Source of the DNA: an uncultured Spirochaetaceae bacterium
GTDB lineage: Bacteria; Spirochaetota; Spirochaetia; Sphaerochaetales; Sphaerochaetaceae
Reading direction: 5' to 3'
DNA length: 64,000 bases
NCBI GenBank assembly: GCA_944390725.1
Contig: CALXQU010000010.1
Coordinates: 23,446 to 87,445 of the forward strand
Shown piece by piece: positions 42,502 through 51,880 of this stretch. Under the pieces are notes generated by a model. That model saw nothing but the letters and a program-made list of their open reading frames with translations, did no database searches and had not been told where the DNA came from. A program made the position numbers and the translations under genes. Each line of letters opens with the position of its first letter. The stretch's first letter is position 1.

Positions 42502-43953
42502 CTATGCGTTCTTCCCCTTGTTCGAATAGCCTGTCGGAGGCGGCCAGTGGTATCCTCTCTGGTTATACAGGCCGAAATCAGGGGCAGGCGGACTGGTTGG
42601 CGGGCCGAAACCCCTCAGCTTCCCATCGGCGATCCAGTCCAGGTCCCCGCCATGGAGCTCTCTGATGAGCTTCCCTTCCATGGCAGCGATCACATCCTGC
42701 ATGGCAGGATCGGACGAGAGGTCATGCTCCTCCCTCCTGTCCTTCTCCATATCGAAGAGCTGGATGACATTGCCGCAGGGATAGTAAACGAGCTTGTACC
42801 TGCCATCCCTTATCATCCTGGTGGCTTTCGTGCCCTCGCCTACTTCCCCATAGATGTACTCATGCTCTTCCTCGCCGAAGATGGATATGCCATCCATAGG
42901 CGCCCTGGCCTCTATGCCGCAGAGCGAGAGCAGCGTCGGCATGACATCAGCGATAGAGCAGAGCCTCCTCTCGAAGCCCTTCCCCCTGTATTCCTGCATC
43001 GGCTTGCCGCTGAAGATAAGCGGAATCGAGGCAGAGCCTTCATAGAAGACCCTCTTCGCGACCATGCCGTGGTCGAAGAGCATATCGCCATGATCGCTCA
43101 TGAACACGATGATGGTATCATCAAGCATGCTCAGCTCGCGGAGCGTTCCCAGCAGCATCCTGATGCTGTAGTCGATATGGGTGCACTGCGCCATGAACGC
43201 GCGCCTTGCGGCATCCACCTCCCTGGGGGAGTAGGATGAGGCCATCTTCCTCAGCTCCTCGATGATCCATTCCCTCGTCCAGTCATCGCCGTAGCTGGAA
43301 TCGAGCTCCGTATCCCGGTATTTGTCCAGGAATGAGGCAAGCGGGACGAGCGGCGGATGGGGATACTGGTACGATACGAAGAAGAAGCCGGGTCGGGTCG
43401 GGTCGCGACGCATCATCTGCTTCATCATCTGCTCGGTGACCCAGCTCGTCTCATGGGCATTCTCCGGCAGCGGCCATGGCCTGGTGTAATACGTATTGTT
43501 GCCCATGCCATGGAGGAACTGCCTTCCCGTCAGGCCATGCTCCCCGAGCCAGATCTGGTGGTCATCCGTCACGCCGAACTCATAGCGCCCCTCTTCGGTG
43601 ATCAGCGCCTCATCGAATCCGATGCGGCTGCGCTGCGGATATACATGGAGCTTCCCTACCGCGACCGTCTGGTACCCCGCATCGCGGAACGTCGATGCGA
43701 GGGTCGGGACATCGGGCATCTCCATCCTGTCGGAGTAGACCCTGTCGCCATGGCTCCTGGGGGAAAGGCCCGTCATCAGCGAGCGGCGGGCGGGAATGCA
43801 TACAGGGCATTCGCTGTATGCATTCTCCATCCTTATCCCCTCCTCCGCGAGGAAGTCTATCGTAGGGGTCATCACATCGCCGCGCCCTGCATGGCCGAAA
43901 AGGTATCCCGGCCATTCATCGACGCAGATGAAAAGGACATTCTTCCTATCCAT
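42502..43953 (-). CDS. Type I sulfatase (cysteine-type)
   Basis: A 483-residue sulfatase of the alkaline-phosphatase superfamily. The formylglycine motif is CIPAR (C-x-P-x-R) in 'ECPVCIPARRSLMTGLSP', so Cys must be oxidised by an anaerobic radical-SAM maturase (anSME), not seen here. Metal sites include the N-terminal 'VLFICVDEWPG' and 'IVFMSDHGDML' (Asp-His). No signal peptide is seen, so it would be cytoplasmic and act on an imported sulfated compound. It starts 9 bp after dctM on the same strand. The substrate cannot be named. Confidence 0.9.
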   Translation of the reverse strand: MDRKNVLFICVDEWPGYLFGHAGRGDVMTPTIDFLAEEGIRMENAYSECPVCIPARRSLMTGLSPRSHGDRVYSDRMEMPDVPTLASTFRDAGYQTVAVGKLHVYPQRSRIGFDEALITEEGRYEFGVTDDHQIWLGEHGLTGRQFLHGMGNNTYYTRPWPLPENAHETSWVTEQMMKQMMRRDPTRPGFFFVSYQYPHPPLVPLASFLDKYRDTELDSSYGDDWTREWIIEELRKMASSYSPREVDAARRAFMAQCTHIDYSIRMLLGTLRELSMLDDTIIVFMSDHGDMLFDHGMVAKRVFYEGSASIPLIFSGKPMQEYRGKGFERRLCSIADVMPTLLSLCGIEARAPMDGISIFGEEEHEYIYGEVGEGTKATRMIRDGRYKLVYYPCGNVIQLFDMEKDRREEHDLSSDPAMQDVIAAMEGKLIRELHGGDLDWIADGKLRGFGPPTSPPAPDFGLYNQRGYHWPPPTGYSNKGKNA

Positions 43954-43962
43954 GGCCTACCC

Positions 43963-45258
43963 TCAGATAAGCCCGAGCGTGCCGGGCAGCCAGAGCGAGA
44001 GCTGCGGTACGTACGTCAGCAGCATCAGCACGATGAACATGACGACAAGGAGCGGGAAGACCGCCTTCGTCAGCTTCTCGATGGACAGTCCGGAGATTCC
44101 GCTGCCTACGAAGAGGACACCGCCTACAGGAGGCGTTATGAGGCCGATTCCGCAGTTGAGGATGAGGATCATGCCGAACTGGATGAGGCTCACATCGATC
44201 GCATGGAGGATCGGGACGAGGATCGGCGTCACGATGACGATGATCGATGCCATTCCCAGGATCATGCCAAGCAGGAGGATGATGAGGTTTATCAGCAGCA
44301 GGAGGAGGAACTTGTTGGAAGTGATGGCAAGCATCCCCTCGACGACCATCTGCGGGATATTCAGATATGCGATGCAGTATCCGAACGGGCCGGATGCGGC
44401 AATAAGCAGGAGGATCGGGGCAAGGGTCTTCACCGTATTCATCATCATCGGGAAGAGCTCCTTCCACTTCATCTCCTTATAGACGAATACCGAGATGAGG
44501 ATTGAGTAGATCACCGCCACTGCAGCGCTTTCCGTCGCCGTGAAGAGACCGGATACGACACCTACGAGGACGATGAGTATCGTGCCTACTCCCCAGATGG
44601 AGGACCAGATGGCCTTGATGAGGTTGATGAGCGAGAACGGTGTTCCCTTAGGATAGTTCCTCTTCACAGAGATGATGTAGCAGTAGATCATGAACGCTAT
44701 GGCAAGGAGCACGCCGGGAACGATGCCTGCCATGAAGAGGGCGCTGACGGAAAGGCCTCCGGCTGCCATCGAATAGATGATCATATTATGCGATGGCGGG
44801 ATGAGCATGCCCTCGACCGAGCTCGACATCGTGATGGCCGTGGCGAAGTCCTTGTCATATCCGTTCTTCTCCATCATCGGTATGACGATGGGGCCGAGGG
44901 AAGCGCAGTCAGCGGTCGCGGAGCCCGATACGCCTCCGAAGAGAAGGCTGTCGCAGCAGTTGACCATCGCCAGGCCTCCCCTCATCCAGCCTACCGCGGC
45001 ATCGGCAAGCTTGACGAGCCTGTCGCTGATGCCGCCTTTCGCCATGATATCGCCGGCAAGGATGAAGAACGGGATCGCTAGGAACGTGAATCCGTCTATG
45101 CCGTCCACGAGCTGGCTGATGACCATAAGCGGCGGCATGCCCATATAGATGAATGTGAATATGGAGGCGCCGATCATCGCATAGGATATGTGCGCCCCGA
45201 GGAAGATCATGACAAAGAAACTGCCAAGAAGTATAGTGATTGCACCGACATCCAACAT
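43963..45258 (-). CDS. dctM: TRAP transporter large permease DctM
   Basis: A 431-residue, roughly 12-helix permease of the tripartite (TRAP) type, using a Na+ gradient to import organic acids. It starts 'LDVGAITILLGSFFVMIFLGAHISYAMIGASIF' and includes 'FGGVSGSATADCASLGPIVIPMMEKNGYDKDFATA', the substrate-site region of the family, here as usual. It shares one base with dctQ (stop/start overlap at 45258). It follows dctP-dctQ in the usual order. Confidence 0.92.
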   Translation of the reverse strand: MLDVGAITILLGSFFVMIFLGAHISYAMIGASIFTFIYMGMPPLMVISQLVDGIDGFTFLAIPFFILAGDIMAKGGISDRLVKLADAAVGWMRGGLAMVNCCDSLLFGGVSGSATADCASLGPIVIPMMEKNGYDKDFATAITMSSSVEGMLIPPSHNMIIYSMAAGGLSVSALFMAGIVPGVLLAIAFMIYCYIISVKRNYPKGTPFSLINLIKAIWSSIWGVGTILIVLVGVVSGLFTATESAAVAVIYSILISVFVYKEMKWKELFPMMMNTVKTLAPILLLIAASGPFGYCIAYLNIPQMVVEGMLAITSNKFLLLLLINLIILLLGMILGMASIIVIVTPILVPILHAIDVSLIQFGMILILNCGIGLITPPVGGVLFVGSGISGLSIEKLTKAVFPLLVVMFIVLMLLTYVPQLSLWLPGTLGLI

Positions 45259-45746
45259 CAGAAACCTCCCTTGATGAATCTTCCGATTGTCATGAAGAGG
45301 CCATAGATGCCGCCAACGACGATTGAGATGTAGTTCAGCGACTGCGGCCAGCCCGTCGCAGACATCCTTGCCATGGAAGACAGGCTGGAAAGGCTGATGC
45401 CATAGTAGATCCAGTATATGTTCACGAAGAGAAGCAGCACATACGTGAGGATGACTATCACCTTGCGTACGCCCTGCGGGAACATATTCACGAAGATAGT
45501 CATGTTCGCATGCTTGTTGTCATAGATGCCATAGCCTGCGCTTGCGAAGCACAGCCAGACCAGGCAGAGTATGGCAAGCTCCTGCGTCCACCTAGGCTGC
45601 CTGACGAAATGGGCGAAGCGCCCGATGACACCATAGGTGACTGCGAAGATCATCACGCCGAAGACGAGGGCACAGAAGCCAACCATGATCTTGGTGAACA
45701 GCGATGCGAACCTGTCATATTTCAGGATAAGCTCAGAACGGTCCAT
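45258..45746 (-). CDS. dctQ: TRAP transporter small permease DctQ
   Basis: A 162-residue four-helix membrane protein (FTKIMVGFCALVFGVMIFAV..., WTQELAILCLVWLCFASAGYGI...). The E-L-A-I...W-L pattern is typical of DctQ. The start is ATG at 45746, six nt after AGGAGA; a frame extending to 45770 has no better signal. It is the middle gene of dctP-dctQ-dctM. Confidence 0.88.
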   Translation of the reverse strand: MDRSELILKYDRFASLFTKIMVGFCALVFGVMIFAVTYGVIGRFAHFVRQPRWTQELAILCLVWLCFASAGYGIYDNKHANMTIFVNMFPQGVRKVIVILTYVLLLFVNIYWIYYGISLSSLSSMARMSATGWPQSLNYISIVVGGIYGLFMTIGRFIKGGF

Positions 45747-45808
45747 ATGAATCTCCTGTAAAGCAAGCAAGGCGCATGGAAGCGCCCCGCCTGCCGTCTC
45801 TCTGCCGA

Positions 45809-46822
45809 TCAGCGCGCGGCTTCGATCTGCGCGATGATGTCAGCATACTCGTCGCCATATGCATCGTAGACAGATGCGCATGCTTCCTTCCACTCCGCTA
45901 CATCGACTTCGGTGACAGTGACGCCGGCATCGATGGTCTGCTGGAGATACTCTGCATCAGCCGCATCGGAAATCTCCTCGAAGTACGGGACAGACTCATT
46001 GAAGCACTCCTGGATAAGGGCCTTGTCTTCTTCCGAAAGCCTATTCCAGACCACCTCGGAGAAGAGGATCAGGTTCGGGCTGATCTCATGCTGGTCAAGC
46101 ACATAGTACTTGGTGATCTCAGGATAGGCGTTGGTGACGAAGCCTGAGAGAGGCTGCTCTGCGCCATCGACGATGCCTGACTGCAGCGCCGTGAAGAGCT
46201 CGGAGAAGTCAACGGACTGTGCCGTTGCGCCGAGGGCTTCGATGGCATCATAGTATACAGCGCCTTCCTGGCACCTGATCAGGAGCCCCTGCATATCCTC
46301 AGGATGCTGGACATTGGCTTCCGTGAAGAAGTAGTTCCTCGCCGACTCCTGGTATGCGCCGAGGCATACGATCCTCGTGCCGGCTTCCTGGATATACCTG
46401 AAGAGAGTCTGTCCATCCTCGCTCTTCTCGAAGCGCCTTGCATGGTCTACGGAATCGAAGAGATAAGGAAGCGAGAAGACCCTGAGAAGCGGTGCGCCAT
46501 AATCGGCGATGACGCCGCCCATGAGCATCGCGGCATCGATGGTGCCTGTCTGGAGGCCCTGTACGGTGCTCGGCTTGCTGCCCAGTACGCCGCTGTAATA
46601 GAGCTGGAACTTCATCCTGCCGCCGCTCTTCTCCTCGAGAAGGTCGCTGAAGCGCTGGATTCCCATCGAAAGCGGATGGTTCTGTCCGTTCTGGAGCGCG
46701 AAACGGAATACGATAGGCCCGTCGGAAGAGGATGATTCACCGCTTCCGCCTGCGAATGCGCTCTGTGCCATAAGGGCAAGGAATATAACGAGAACAACTG
46801 CTGCATACCATTTTCTCTTCAT
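45809..46822 (-). CDS. dctP: TRAP transporter substrate-binding protein DctP
   Basis: A 337-residue periplasmic binding protein with signal peptide (MKRKWYAAVVLVIFLALMAQSAFA). Conserved points are 'FRFALQNGQNHPLSMGIQRFSDLLEEKSGGRM', the family's carboxylate-binding Arg in LIRCQEG (analogous to the usual Arg in R-V), and 'VDGAEQPLSGF' near the middle. The ligand is probably a sugar acid or another organic acid. An AAAGGAGGT site precedes the ATG. Its neighbours upstream are the two-component pair. Confidence 0.92.
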   Translation of the reverse strand: MKRKWYAAVVLVIFLALMAQSAFAGGSGESSSSDGPIVFRFALQNGQNHPLSMGIQRFSDLLEEKSGGRMKFQLYYSGVLGSKPSTVQGLQTGTIDAAMLMGGVIADYGAPLLRVFSLPYLFDSVDHARRFEKSEDGQTLFRYIQEAGTRIVCLGAYQESARNYFFTEANVQHPEDMQGLLIRCQEGAVYYDAIEALGATAQSVDFSELFTALQSGIVDGAEQPLSGFVTNAYPEITKYYVLDQHEISPNLILFSEVVWNRLSEEDKALIQECFNESVPYFEEISDAADAEYLQQTIDAGVTVTEVDVAEWKEACASVYDAYGDEYADIIAQIEAAR

Positions 46823-46911
46823 GGCATACCTCCTTTCTTTGGCTATAGTCTATGAGGGGACCTGCAGCAGGCGTTATGTCAGGAAAATGCCGAAATACGG
46901 ACGATATCGAC

Positions 46912-47622
46912 CTACTGGCCCTTTCTCGCGTTCTTCGGAGGATACCCCTTGAGGCGCTTGAAGCACCTGCCGAAATATGACGGGTCCATGAATCCGACGG
47001 CTTCAGATGCTTCCTGGACATTCATGCCATGGAGTATCAGGCTCTCAGCCTTATCGATGCGGTAGCGGATCAGGTACTCGACTACGCCGGAGCCGAATTC
47101 CTTCCTGAACGCACGTCCGATATATGACTTGTCCATTCCGAGCTCATCGGCTATCGACTGGAGCGATATCTGCTCCTTGTACCTCTCCTGGATGAGCTTG
47201 TAGACTTTCTGCGCGACTGTCATCGACCCATAGCTCTCCTCCTTATCCCAGTACTGGCCGATGAACCTGTCGATGCATTCCTTGAACGTCCCAGAGGAAT
47301 AGGGCTTCAGGATATAATCGAACACGTTCTTCCTGATTGACTGCCTGAGGTACTCATAATCGGAATATGCAGTAACCATGACGATCCTGGCCTCTGGCCG
47401 CAGGCTGTTCACGGTATCGATGAACTCCACTCCGTTCACATCCGGAAGATTCACATCAAGCATCACGAGGTCCCAGTGGGACCTGCGCAGCTGCAGCTCG
47501 GCAGAACGCCCGTCAGGGGCGGTCCCGACAGCCTGGAATTCCGCCGGATAGGCAATCCGGAACAGCTTCTCAAGCGCAAGCCTCTCGATGCGGCTATCCT
47601 CCACTATCAGGACCTTCATCAC
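46912..47622 (-). CDS. AraC-type response regulator beside the TRAP transporter
   Basis: A 236-residue regulator with a receiver domain (Asp in VMLDVNLPD, Lys in ILKPYSSG) joined to an AraC helix-turn-helix pair ('GFMDPSYFGRCFKRLKGYPPKNAR'). It is shorter than the YesN regulator at 35 kb because it lacks the middle region. Its start overlaps the kinase stop by 4 nt. It probably activates dctP-dctQ-dctM and the sulfatase. Confidence 0.9.
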   Translation of the reverse strand: MMKVLIVEDSRIERLALEKLFRIAYPAEFQAVGTAPDGRSAELQLRRSHWDLVMLDVNLPDVNGVEFIDTVNSLRPEARIVMVTAYSDYEYLRQSIRKNVFDYILKPYSSGTFKECIDRFIGQYWDKEESYGSMTVAQKVYKLIQERYKEQISLQSIADELGMDKSYIGRAFRKEFGSGVVEYLIRYRIDKAESLILHGMNVQEASEAVGFMDPSYFGRCFKRLKGYPPKNARKGQ

Positions 47623-49070
47623 TCCACCTCCTGCGGGAACCTGAGCTCGACAAGGGTGTACCCACCGGGTACGCTGTCGACCTCCAGCAAATCATCCCGC
47701 CCATACTGCAGCTCAAGCCGCCTGCGGATATTGTTCAGGCCTATCCCTTTCGAGGCAGACCTGAGCACGCCTTCAGGGTCAGCCATGCCGGCCCCGTCAT
47801 CAAGTATATCCACGACTACCATGGAGTCCTTCCTCCCTATCACGACCTTGATGGAAAGATGCCCCCTGCTCCTGTCATATCCATGCTTGATCGAATTCTC
47901 GACCACAGGCTGTATGCACATCGGTACGATGAGGCATCCATCAGTCTCCTCGGCAGATGCGCCATCGTCATAGCAGATGCTGAAGCTGATGTCATCGGCA
48001 TTGGACATCTGGTGGAGACGCATGTATGTCCTGACGATGGAGATCTCATCGGCAAGGGGGACGAGGCGTTCCTTGTTATAGAGGCTGTAACGCAGGATCC
48101 TGCCCGTGCACTCGACCATATCAAGCACCTGGTCGGTGTCATCCACGAGTACGGCAAGCCCTATCTGCGAGAGGGAATTGAAGAGGAAATGCGGATTGAC
48201 CTGCGAGCGCAGCATATCCATCTCCGCGGAGATGAGCATCCTGCTGGCGGTCTCGTTCTTAAGCTTCTCATCAAGGAGGCTCCTCTCCAGCTCCGCCCTG
48301 TCCTGCAGCTGGCGGAAATAGGCGGCCAGCCTGTGCTTGAGCCTGTTGATACCGACGAAGAGCCTGCGGAACTCCTCGAAGCGCCCGCCCTGCAGGTTCG
48401 GGACATCCCATGTCCCCTGCGATATAGCATCGAGATTGGCAACTGCCCTGCCGATCGTGTTCCTGATCGTCATGCCGAACCAGAGGTAGACTGCGGAAAT
48501 CACCGCCGTAATAGCCCCGACAGCAAGGAACGAAAGCAGGATCCTCCTCGTAATATGCTCCATATCGTCAGCATATTGCGCGAGTACGGTATCCATCTGG
48601 CTCCGGTACAGGGCCAGGACCTCCTCCGTATGCCGCTCGATGCCTACATCGACATAGCGCCTGTCGAGATAGAAGCTGATCGGCGCATCGCTTTCCTCTA
48701 TCAGCGACTGCTGATACTCATTGAATGACTGCAGCCTCCTCATCACATTGGCCGATTCATCATCCGTGGCATAGGAGGCGAGGAAACGCTCCACAGCCGC
48801 GGAAAGGGAATCGCTTGCAGCCTCATAGGAAGCAAGGTCATCGCCATCGGCATCGCCTACCACCATCAGGTCAAGGCTGGTGCCGATTCCCATCATGGCA
48901 ACGAAGATATCATTCCATGCCCCTGTATAGTCCATCAGCCTTCCGGAGCTGCGGAACTGGCCGGAAAGGCTGACCGAAAGGAGGGAGAAGCAGATGGATA
49001 CCAGGATGAGGAACAGGATCCCCATCAGGAATATGAATCTTCCGATGCTCATGGATTTAGAGAGTGCCAT
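47619..49070 (-). CDS. Sensor histidine kinase beside the TRAP transporter
   Basis: A 483-residue membrane kinase with two helices (MGILFLILVSICFSLLSVS and 'ILLSFLAVGAITAVISAVYLWF') around an extracytoplasmic sensor of about 150 residues. It has a HAMP-like linker, the phospho-His in QVNPHFLFNSL, N-box VENSIKHG and G-box DDGAGM. It carries the family's His_kinase/HATPase pair. TATAAT 6 nt before the ATG and the lack of a ribosome site suggest leaderless expression. It is the first gene of the kinase-regulator-TRAP-sulfatase run. Confidence 0.9.
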   Translation of the reverse strand: MALSKSMSIGRFIFLMGILFLILVSICFSLLSVSLSGQFRSSGRLMDYTGAWNDIFVAMMGIGTSLDLMVVGDADGDDLASYEAASDSLSAAVERFLASYATDDESANVMRRLQSFNEYQQSLIEESDAPISFYLDRRYVDVGIERHTEEVLALYRSQMDTVLAQYADDMEHITRRILLSFLAVGAITAVISAVYLWFGMTIRNTIGRAVANLDAISQGTWDVPNLQGGRFEEFRRLFVGINRLKHRLAAYFRQLQDRAELERSLLDEKLKNETASRMLISAEMDMLRSQVNPHFLFNSLSQIGLAVLVDDTDQVLDMVECTGRILRYSLYNKERLVPLADEISIVRTYMRLHQMSNADDISFSICYDDGASAEETDGCLIVPMCIQPVVENSIKHGYDRSRGHLSIKVVIGRKDSMVVVDILDDGAGMADPEGVLRSASKGIGLNNIRRRLELQYGRDDLLEVDSVPGGYTLVELRFPQEVE

Positions 49071-49076
49071 TAGCAG

Positions 49077-49082
49077 ATTATA
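49077..49082 (-). promoter_or_regulatory. Putative leaderless promoter -10 box of the TRAP-linked kinase
   Basis: A perfect TATAAT on the minus strand ends 6 nt before the kinase ATG, preceded by five G residues as in the pepT case. Confidence 0.55.
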
Positions 49083-49168
49083 CCCCCGAATCAGGCATGG
49101 GCAGCAGGAATATGAGAGAAAACCAGCATACAGGCACCTGAAGCATCGCCTGCATGCCGCTCTGGGCG

Positions 49169-50368
49169 CTACCTGCCGCCCTGGCCGGAAAGCACGGCAT
49201 CCGCAGCTTCCCTTATGCTGATCCCCCTTTCCTTCGCGATCCTCTCCAGGTCATCATACTCAGGCTTCACGCGCTCCACGCCATAGCCCTGCGATATCTT
49301 CATGCGTACCGGGCCGCAGCCGGTATCCACGCCCTCCTGCCTGCGCGTGAGGACATATCTCTCGTACACGGTCTTCCTTATGCCGATCGTCGTCGTATAG
49401 CGGAATATCATGCGTACCATCTCATCGAGGTCATGCTCGGCGCAGATCACGGAAAGCATGACGCCGGGACGGTTCTTCTTCATGCCGATAGGAACCGTGT
49501 ATGCATCCTTGGCACCGCAGGACAGCAGCCTCTCGATAGCGAAGCCGATCTCCTCGCCTGTCATATCATCGACATTGCATGAAAGCCCTATGACGGTATC
49601 GCCAGAGCCTTCCTGCCCGCCAAGCATCGCCCTGACGCAGTTGGCAGCAGGGAAATCCTTCCTGCCCATCCCATAGCCGATAGCTGATACGCTCATCAGC
49701 GGCATCTGGCCGAAGCGGGTAGCGAAATGCCTGAGCAGGGCAGCTCCCGTCGGCGTGCACAGCTCCCCCTCGATATCCCCGGAATAGATAGGCAGACCTG
49801 AAAGGATATAGGCAGTGGCGGGAGCCGGCACGGGAAGGATCCCATGCGCGCATCTCACGTGCCCATACCCTGTGCGTATCGGCGATACGACGACCTCGTC
49901 AGGATGTATGCGGTCCATCAGCATCGATACCGCCGCCACGTCAGCTATGGCATCCATGGTCCCTACCTCATGGAAATGTATATCCGCCACAGGCATGCCA
50001 TGGACACGGCTCTCCGCCTCGGCTATGAGGCCGAACACGGCCAGGATATCCTTCCTGACCGCCGGCTGCAGGTCCAGGTGATGCATGACGATGTGCTCGA
50101 TATCGCCGATACCGTGATGATGGTGGTGGTGCTCACCATCATGATGATGGTGCTCCTCCCCTTCCTCGGCGCCATCGACGAGGATGGATACATGCGTACC
50201 GGTGATACCGCACTTGACGGATTCCTCCCTCTCCATCCTGATGCCGGGCAGCCCCAGGCTGTTGAATTCCTCCACGAAGCCATCAGGATCCGGCAGCAGC
50301 TCAAGCAGCGCGGCGGCAAGCATATCGCCGGCAGCGCCCATGCCGCAGTCTATATAAAGAGTCCTCAT
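49169..50368 (-). CDS. larC: Nickel-insertion protein LarC (full length)
   Basis: A 399-residue cyclometallase that inserts nickel into the pincer nucleotide made by LarB and LarE, giving the cofactor of lactate racemase. The N-terminal LarC1 part begins 'LYIDCGMGAAGDMLAAAL'. A histidine-rich insert at residues 73-85 (HHHH...HHHHHH) should bind nickel. The C-terminal LarC2 part ('GLSCNVDDMTGEE...KDAYTVPIGMKKNRPG') is in the same frame, so no programmed frameshift is needed, unlike Lactobacillus plantarum. It overlaps larB by 4 nt. Confidence 0.93.
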   Translation of the reverse strand: MRTLYIDCGMGAAGDMLAAALLELLPDPDGFVEEFNSLGLPGIRMEREESVKCGITGTHVSILVDGAEEGEEHHHHDGEHHHHHHGIGDIEHIVMHHLDLQPAVRKDILAVFGLIAEAESRVHGMPVADIHFHEVGTMDAIADVAAVSMLMDRIHPDEVVVSPIRTGYGHVRCAHGILPVPAPATAYILSGLPIYSGDIEGELCTPTGAALLRHFATRFGQMPLMSVSAIGYGMGRKDFPAANCVRAMLGGQEGSGDTVIGLSCNVDDMTGEEIGFAIERLLSCGAKDAYTVPIGMKKNRPGVMLSVICAEHDLDEMVRMIFRYTTTIGIRKTVYERYVLTRRQEGVDTGCGPVRMKISQGYGVERVKPEYDDLERIAKERGISIREAADAVLSGQGGR

Positions 50369-51126
50369 GATCGATCCCTCCTTAACCTCATATGGTTTAT
50401 CATGCTGGCAAGGTACCCAGCTCCGAAGCCATTGTCTATATTCACCACCGACACCCCGCTCGCGCAGGAATTGAGCATCGAGAGAAGCGCTGCAAGGCCG
50501 CCGAAGGCCGCGCCATAGCCTACGCTTGTGGGAACAGCTATCACCGGGCAGTCCGCAAGGCCGCCCAGGACGCTCGCCAAGGCGCCTTCCATCCCGGCAA
50601 TCGCCACGATGACGCTGGCGCTCATGATCTCATCAAGATGGCTGAGCGTACGATGGAGCCCTGCGACACCCACATCATACAGCCTTGTCACCTCATTCCC
50701 CATCACCTCGGCAGTGAGGGCGGCTTCCTCCGCGACAGGGATATCGCTCGTGCCGCCGGTGGCAATGACAACGGTGCCGATCCCGTCCGGGGCAGGCATC
50801 CCGCCTGCTATCCCGATCCTTGCCTCAGGATGGTAATCGAGTGGATGGCTGGCGGAGACGATGGATGCAGCCTCCTCGGAAAGCCTGGTCACCAGTACCC
50901 TTCCCTGGCCATTGGCCTTCATCGTATCGAGTATCGCCACAATCTGCTCAGGAGACTTCCCCTGCCCGTATATGACCTCGGCAGCACCCTGGCGCAGCTT
51001 GCGGTGCAGGTCGACCTTGGCAAAGCCTATATCCTCGAAAGGCTTCTTCTTCAGCTCAAGCAATGCCTCATCCACGTCCACGCTGCCGTTCCTGACGCTC
51101 TCCAGGAGCTTCCTTATATCATCCAT
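50365..51126 (-). CDS. larB: Pyridinium carboxylase/hydrolase LarB
   Basis: A 253-residue enzyme that carboxylates and hydrolyses nicotinic acid adenine dinucleotide to start nickel-pincer nucleotide synthesis. It has a PurE-like domain with 'VVIATGGTSDIPVAEEAALTAE' and 'IVAIAGMEGALASVLGGLADCPVIAVPTSVGYG', both typical of LarB, and an N-terminal helical part (EALLELKKKPFEDIGFAKVDLHR). The start is ATG at 51126, preceded by GGAGG about 8 nt upstream. It overlaps larE slightly at the start and larC at the end. Confidence 0.93.
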   Translation of the reverse strand: MDDIRKLLESVRNGSVDVDEALLELKKKPFEDIGFAKVDLHRKLRQGAAEVIYGQGKSPEQIVAILDTMKANGQGRVLVTRLSEEAASIVSASHPLDYHPEARIGIAGGMPAPDGIGTVVIATGGTSDIPVAEEAALTAEVMGNEVTRLYDVGVAGLHRTLSHLDEIMSASVIVAIAGMEGALASVLGGLADCPVIAVPTSVGYGAAFGGLAALLSMLNSCASGVSVVNIDNGFGAGYLASMINHMRLRRDRS

Positions 51127-51868
51127 TCCTGACCTCCAGATCAAGCAATACTGCCTTATAATATTTCTTTAACCAATCCGAAATCGCCTGTCTTTTATCT
51201 ATTATCATCTGAATCTGTTCCTCGCGGACCTGGAGCCTCGCGCATCCATCCATCATCCTGATGCGGAAGCCGCTGAAGCCAAGGCCACGCAGGAAATCCT
51301 CTGCCTGCTCAGTCGCGATGAGCTTATCGCTGGAGATCATCTCACCGCACGGTATACGCGTCGCAAGGCAGGCATAGGCAGGCTTATCCCAGGTGAAGAG
51401 CCCTGACTTGCGGGAAAGCATGCGGATCTCTTCCTTGCCAAGACCGCATTCCCTGAGAGGCGAACGGACACCAAGCTCAGCAAGCGCCCTGGCACCGGGG
51501 CGGTCGGAAAGGTCATCGCTCGCGTTCGTGCCATCGATGACCAGGCCATAGCCATCGGCAGCAGCTGCACTGGCGATGGTTTCCATGATGAGCCTCTTGC
51601 AGTGATAGCATCTGTCGGGAGGATTGGACACGATGGCCGGACACGCGAAGACATCGGCTTCGAGCACCTTCATGCCTATATCGAGCTGGGATGCAAGCCT
51701 CATGGCATCATCAAGCTCGAAGCGGGGCTGGAACGCGGTCTTCACATAGTATGGACGCACATCGGCGCCGAGCCTGATGGCATAGTGCAGCAGGAACGCT
51801 GAATCAACGCCTCCAGAGAATGCCAGCGCTGCCTTGCCATTCTCCCTGAAGAATCCATCAAGGGTCAT
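51119..51868 (-). CDS. larE: Sulfur-transfer protein LarE
   Basis: A 249-residue PP-loop enzyme that adds sulfur to the pincer precursor. The PP-loop is SGGVDSAF (residues 18-25). Cys167 in ACLATR lies where the sacrificial Cys176 of Lactobacillus LarE is found, pointing to the single-use sulfur-donor type; the extra C-terminal cysteine pair of [4Fe-4S]-type LarE is not obvious. A conserved CYHCK pair occurs at 87-90. It is part of larE-larB-larC, and follows the FmdE-like gene by 12 bp. Confidence 0.92.
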   Translation of the reverse strand: MTLDGFFRENGKAALAFSGGVDSAFLLHYAIRLGADVRPYYVKTAFQPRFELDDAMRLASQLDIGMKVLEADVFACPAIVSNPPDRCYHCKRLIMETIASAAAADGYGLVIDGTNASDDLSDRPGARALAELGVRSPLRECGLGKEEIRMLSRKSGLFTWDKPAYACLATRIPCGEMISSDKLIATEQAEDFLRGLGFSGFRIRMMDGCARLQVREEQIQMIIDKRQAISDWLKKYYKAVLLDLEVRNG

Positions 51869-51880
51869 CGCATCTCCTCC

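Noticed and set aside
49169..50368. Programmed frameshift in larC as in Lactobacillus plantarum
   Set aside because: LarC1 and LarC2 parts are in one continuous frame here.
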